A stretch of DNA of 9,045 nt from assembly GCA_021804525.1 (NCBI GenBank), contig JAJZHJ010000029.1:1-9045 (forward strand), in the 5' to 3' direction. This document shows positions 5,628-9,045 of the stretch, in pieces (position 1 is the stretch's first letter; each line of letters begins with the position of its first letter). The DNA comes from Bacteroidota bacterium. Its GTDB lineage: Bacteria; Bacteroidota; Bacteroidia; Bacteroidales; Paludibacteraceae. Below the pieces are notes generated by a model that was given only the letters and a program-made list of their open reading frames with translations, did no database searches and was not told the origin of the DNA. The position numbers and the translations under genes are program-made.

Positions 5628-7376
5628 TTATTTTCCAACAGAACCGATCACTTTGTGTCGTTCTAATACTGAAGATTTTTCAGCCTTACGAAAGGTAAAA
5701 ATATCGTTTTTATTCCGTGGTCGCAGAGCTGCTTGCCAAGTGAAGTTTCTTAACTCCATTTGATCTGGCGGCGTTTTATCAGGCGGGTACATTACACCGT
5801 TTGATGTTGGTGTTAAAAGAATTTTCTCTATTTTCTTTTTCTGGATGTAAATCGTAATAAACCCACTTTGGGTGGTATTCATTCCGATTAAGATACTGTC
5901 TTTATCAAGCGGAAAATAAATTGATTCTGCATTGCCGCTGACAAAGATTTTGTAAAGTTCTCGTTGTCGGAAATAGGCAAACAATTCTTTCCCTGAGAGC
6001 TGATTATAGCGAAGTGAGTCGAATTGTTGCGCTGCAAAAGCATTCTTCATAACATGAACGTAATCTATTTCTTTGTTTTTGAAATAGGCCGCCATCTCAT
6101 TTCCTGTGAGCTGCTGTTCATCTGACCACAAAATAGGAGATCCATACAAATGCATCACTGAGTCACGGGCAGAATAGAAAAGGGAATCGCATTGGCCCTG
6201 AAAATCATGTCTAAAAAACCGAACATGATGGTAAGCCTTAGCCTGATTATAGATGGAATCCTTGAACGTGAAAAGTGTGTCAGCGTGGAGATAAAGCGTA
6301 TCCGATGGCCCGTATTGAGCTAATTTTGCCGAATCGGTAACATATCCAAATTGCTTATTATCATTCAAATATCCATAATTGCCAAACAACTGCAAATCTT
6401 GCGTGGTATCTGTAATAATAATATGATGATGGGCTTCACCAATACCAATTCGCTTGTCGTAATAAATCGTGTCTCCGGTTAATGTTCGTCCATCCTCATT
6501 TTTAATAACTGATCTATCTAGTAATTGAGATTGGTCGGTGCGTGTATTGTACCAACCACTTTTGGAATGAATAATGGTTTTTTCTTTGTAAATCATTGTT
6601 GATGGCCCAACAATAGTAGCGACTCCTGATTCAGTATCATAATTAAGCGTATCAGATCTCAACACAAAATTGGGATTGACCAATTTGACCAATGTCTGAA
6701 AAATTGCTTTGTGTTCAGAAGGATAATACTGACCAATTAATGAGGTAAGGGTATTGGTTTCGTCTACAATTTTTCCACCAGTGGTATAATATCCAACATT
6801 TTTCACACGATCAAACAGTAAGCTATCCGTGGTCAGTACCACCTTTCGATTGACCATTCTGACGTTGTATTTCATACGCGCCAATTGGCTGTTTCCATCA
6901 TAATAAAGTACATCTCCATAAAGGAAAAGCGTATCACCCTGCACCATTTTCACATTTCCGAAGGCATCCAGTGAATTTTCTTGTTGATAAAAGTAAGCAC
7001 TGTCACAATACATGAATGTATTTCCTTGTCGAAACTGAACATCGCCGCGCAATATTTGGACATCAGGATTGAATACTTGGTCGAAATCAAGTGTTTGTGC
7101 ATTTACTAAGTATACCAAATTCTTGTTTTTGGGATTCGGGACAAGAACAGGCCGGACAACGGGCTGTGGAGTAGGTACAGGAAGAACAGATGGAATAATT
7201 GGCAGAAATTTCTGTGGCAATTGCAGTCGCGGTGCTTCTAACGCAACTCGCGGTGGCGTTGGCAACAAAAAAGGAACTACCGGCGATTGTGCGTACAAAC
7301 CGATAAAAAATAAGCATATCGCAAGCAAGCTCACGATATACTTATTCCATTTAAAAATTTCATGCCAGCTGGCCAT
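5628..7376 (-). CDS. OstA/LptA-like LPS-transport protein with a proline-rich leader
   Basis: Envelope protein of the Bacteroidota OstA-like family, thought to carry lipopolysaccharide through the periplasm like LptA or the N-terminal part of LptD. It has 582 residues. A signal peptide covers about residues 1-29: basic start, hydrophobic run YIVSLLAICLFFIGLYA, then cleavage before Q30. Residues 32-82 hold 16 prolines, a disordered linker or spacer. From about residue 88 repeating short beta-strand units follow (GDVQFRQGNTFMYCDSAYFY, then LFLYGDVLYYDG and others), the OstA-type beta-jellyroll pattern, for most of the protein; no LptD outer-membrane barrel is recognisable. The ATG at 7374-7376 directly precedes the signal peptide. 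It lies 44 bases after the surA-like gene on the same strand, so the two are probably co-transcribed and both act on outer-membrane assembly. The exact LPS step is inferred from the family. Confidence 0.85.
   Translation of the reverse strand: MASWHEIFKWNKYIVSLLAICLFFIGLYAQSPVVPFLLPTPPRVALEAPRLQLPQKFLPIIPSVLPVPTPQPVVRPVLVPNPKNKNLVYLVNAQTLDFDQVFNPDVQILRGDVQFRQGNTFMYCDSAYFYQQENSLDAFGNVKMVQGDTLFLYGDVLYYDGNSQLARMKYNVRMVNRKVVLTTDSLLFDRVKNVGYYTTGGKIVDETNTLTSLIGQYYPSEHKAIFQTLVKLVNPNFVLRSDTLNYDTESGVATIVGPSTMIYKEKTIIHSKSGWYNTRTDQSQLLDRSVIKNEDGRTLTGDTIYYDKRIGIGEAHHHIIITDTTQDLQLFGNYGYLNDNKQFGYVTDSAKLAQYGPSDTLYLHADTLFTFKDSIYNQAKAYHHVRFFRHDFQGQCDSLFYSARDSVMHLYGSPILWSDEQQLTGNEMAAYFKNKEIDYVHVMKNAFAAQQFDSLRYNQLSGKELFAYFRQRELYKIFVSGNAESIYFPLDKDSILIGMNTTQSGFITIYIQKKKIEKILLTPTSNGVMYPPDKTPPDQMELRNFTWQAALRPRNKNDIFTFRKAEKSSVLERHKVIGSVGK
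7131..7283 (-). other. Proline-rich segment of the OstA-like protein
   Basis: Codons 32-82 encode 16 prolines in 51 residues, in patterns such as PTPP, PVPTPQP and VRPVLVPNP, directly after the signal peptide and before the first OstA strand. The composition implies an extended, unstructured tether. On the other strand the same bases give a glycine-rich shadow frame. Confidence 0.7.
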
Positions 7377-7420
7377 GTTTAATAATTTCTCTTTTCAGCG
7401 GTGAAACAACCTCTTCAACA

Positions 7421-8782
7421 TTATTTTTTTACCCATCCCGGATATTTAAAGTTGCAATTTCTCCATGCAGGAGCAATATAAATATACGTATCTTTTTGAC
7501 GTTTTGCTATCCAATTTGTGATAATATCAGCTTTTTCTTTTGATTCAAGCATTGATTTAAGCAATTGATAATCATCTGATAAATTAGCCTTATGGCTAGG
7601 AATCTTATTTTTAACCTTTACCAATGCACATTCTTCACGATTATTTTCGGGATTCATCATGACAAAAGCGTTGGACAATTCTCCTACACTAAGTTTATTG
7701 GCTTCTTTAGCAATTTCAGGAGGGAGTTGTTGTAGTTCAAACTTTGATGTTCCTGTTGTGGGATTCATCATTAATCCTTTGCTCATTACGGTATTTTTAT
7801 CCATTGAAAAATGCATTACCGCATCATCGAAAGTCATTTTGTTTGTTCTTATAAGATTTGCGATGCTATCTAAATGATGCAACGCAGCATTCTCCGACTC
7901 AAGTGAAACACGCGGTTTAAGAAGAATGTGTCTGACATCTACCCGATCGCCTTGTTTTGCAATAAGCTGAATAATGTGATACCCAAACTCAGTCTGTACC
8001 ACACGGGATACTTTTTTGGGATCTGTTAAACTAAAAGCAACATTAGCAAACTCTGGTACCAACTGACCACGGCCCATAAACCCAAGTTCACCACCGTGCT
8101 TTGCCGATTCAGGATCTTCAGAATATAGCATTGCCAAAGTAGAAAAATCAGCTTGGCCAGAATCAACACGACTAGCAAAATCACGAAGACGTGCCTTAAC
8201 ACGATCAATCTCAGCTTGAGGGATAAGAGGGTACTGCGTAATAGTTTGGATTTCAACAGTAGCAGGCACAGTCGGAATACTGTCTGGATTTAATTCTTTG
8301 TAATATTTTCGCACATCTTCCGGAGTCACTTTCACATCTCCAATAAGTTTTTGTTGCATTTGTTGAACAATCATTTGATCGCGTACCGTGCCTAATAATT
8401 CTTCTCGAATTTGAGAAAGTGGCTTGTTAAAATATTCTTCCAGCTTCGCTTTTGAACCAATTTGTCCAATATAATAATTAATTCGCCGATCTACTTCTCC
8501 ATTCACAGCCGACTCGCTGACAACCACGCTATCGAGTTTAGCTTGATGCAAAAATAATTTTTGAATGGCAATCTGCTCAGGAATCACACAGTTGGGATCA
8601 CCATCTATTTTTTCTCCCTGATACTGCATCTGAAGTTTTTGATTTTCAACATCGGAAAGCAAAATAGGTTCATCCCCTACAACCCAAATGACTTGATCAA
8701 TGACATTGCGCTGAGCAGAACTAAACTGCACTACACATAACAGAAAAAAAAGAAAAGACAATCTGCTTGTTAGGTATTTCAT
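7421..8782 (-). CDS. surA: Periplasmic SurA-type peptidyl-prolyl isomerase/chaperone
   Basis: Periplasmic chaperone and prolyl isomerase that assists folding of outer-membrane proteins. Its 453 residues resemble E. coli SurA (428) in plan. A signal peptide covers residues 1-23 (LSFLFFLLCVVQFSSA), cut before QRNVID. A SurA N-terminal helical chaperone domain extends to about 150. The first parvulin (PpiC) domain, about 175-276, keeps the hallmark GGELGFMGRGQLVPEF and ends in FGYHIIQL. The second, about 282-392, starts with VRHILLKP but lacks the GYHI ending and the glycine-rich core, so it is probably not catalytic. A short C-terminal segment with two Trp follows. The start at 8780-8782 is fixed by the signal peptide. 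It precedes the OstA-like gene by 44 bases; both serve outer-membrane assembly. The symbol is by family resemblance; several SurA-like paralogues are usual in the phylum, so strict orthology is uncertain. Confidence 0.9.
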   Translation of the reverse strand: MKYLTSRLSFLFFLLCVVQFSSAQRNVIDQVIWVVGDEPILLSDVENQKLQMQYQGEKIDGDPNCVIPEQIAIQKLFLHQAKLDSVVVSESAVNGEVDRRINYYIGQIGSKAKLEEYFNKPLSQIREELLGTVRDQMIVQQMQQKLIGDVKVTPEDVRKYYKELNPDSIPTVPATVEIQTITQYPLIPQAEIDRVKARLRDFASRVDSGQADFSTLAMLYSEDPESAKHGGELGFMGRGQLVPEFANVAFSLTDPKKVSRVVQTEFGYHIIQLIAKQGDRVDVRHILLKPRVSLESENAALHHLDSIANLIRTNKMTFDDAVMHFSMDKNTVMSKGLMMNPTTGTSKFELQQLPPEIAKEANKLSVGELSNAFVMMNPENNREECALVKVKNKIPSHKANLSDDYQLLKSMLESKEKADIITNWIAKRQKDTYIYIAPAWRNCNFKYPGWVKK

Positions 8783-9045
8783 TCGAAGAATTATTTAATA
8801 AATGTTACGCTTAATCGTATAGTATATGTTTTGAGGAGACAATCGCACTGCAAGTATGCCGTTTAAAATTTCTGCTCCTATTCCTTCCTATCCACTGAAG
8901 GTGCTTTATTTCGGAAAGTTCCTGGACTTATTAGCCCCCAAGGGTTCATGATAAATAATTTTCTTTTGTTGAATTCCATTGGAATATAACTCATCCCTTA
9001 AGTGTTGCAAAAATCCTGTTTCTTTTTTACAATCAATAAATTACG
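8783..9045. other. Region upstream of surA without a recognised gene
   Basis: No convincing gene, tRNA or structured RNA family is seen in these 263 bases. On the minus strand a 44-codon open stretch (9040-8909, stop at 8906-8908) is closed upstream by TAA at 9041-9043 and has no ATG; it could be the broken tail of a gene or chance. On the plus strand a 31-codon ATG frame (8856-8951) overlaps it and has no well-spaced ribosome site. The surA promoter should be here, but I cannot find a clean TTTG / TAnnTTTG pair; TATACTATACG near 8812-8822 (minus) is the most AT-rich candidate. Confidence 0.5.

Noticed and set aside
7069..7404. Plus-strand glycine-rich open frame of 111 codons
   Set aside because: The Gly/Arg/Thr richness is the mirror of the proline-rich codons of the OstA-like gene on the other strand.
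8856..8951. 31-codon plus-strand small ORF
   Set aside because: The purine-rich GAGGAG before it is about 17 bases from the ATG, too far, and no family pattern is visible.
8973..8985. 13-base near-palindrome ATTCCATTGGAAT
   Set aside because: Six-base arms of AT-rich sequence with a one-base centre cannot be told from chance; no partner copies seen.
8783..9045. RNase P RNA, SRP RNA or another structured RNA gene upstream of surA
   Set aside because: I looked for conserved core sequences of these RNAs and did not find them; only short scattered similarity to purine-rich motifs.

Overview
The window reads as chromosomal DNA from a member of the Bacteroidota. The supporting signs are low-to-moderate GC, almost no Shine-Dalgarno sequences, promoter-like boxes of the TTTG / TAnnTTTG type, and family-typical proteins: an OstA-like LPS-transport protein behind a SurA-type isomerase, and an acpP-fabF-rnc cluster divergent from purN. 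I cannot place it below phylum level. All genes look intact except typA, which runs off the left edge.

Layout. (1) Positions 1-1574, minus strand: typA/bipA, a ribosome-associated GTPase, missing its C-terminal end. (2) Positions 1674-4885, minus strand, transcribed acpP > fabF > rnc > metallo-beta-lactamase-fold hydrolase, with gaps of 14, 3 and 9 bases: a tight operon joining fatty-acid synthesis to RNA processing and a PhnP-like phosphodiesterase. typA follows 97 bases later with no convincing terminator between. (3) Positions 4886-5036: a divergent promoter region in which the purN and acpP core promoters appear to overlap back to back. (4) Positions 5037-5621, plus strand: purN, purine synthesis. 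(5) Positions 5628-8782, minus strand: surA-like isomerase then OstA/LptA-like protein, an envelope-biogenesis pair that converges on purN with only 6 bases between stop codons. (6) Positions 8783-9045: no recognisable gene.

The window is essentially housekeeping. I found no mobile element, CRISPR array, tRNA/rRNA, toxin-antitoxin pair or defence system, and I do not claim an undescribed system. The signal most worth a second look is a perfect 11-bp inverted repeat inside the first codons of rnc, followed by a T-run on the opposite strand. It could be an RNase III autoregulatory hairpin or an antisense terminator. The overlapping purN/acpP promoters, the long Cys-containing tail of RNase III and the proline-rich leader of the OstA-like protein are secondary points.
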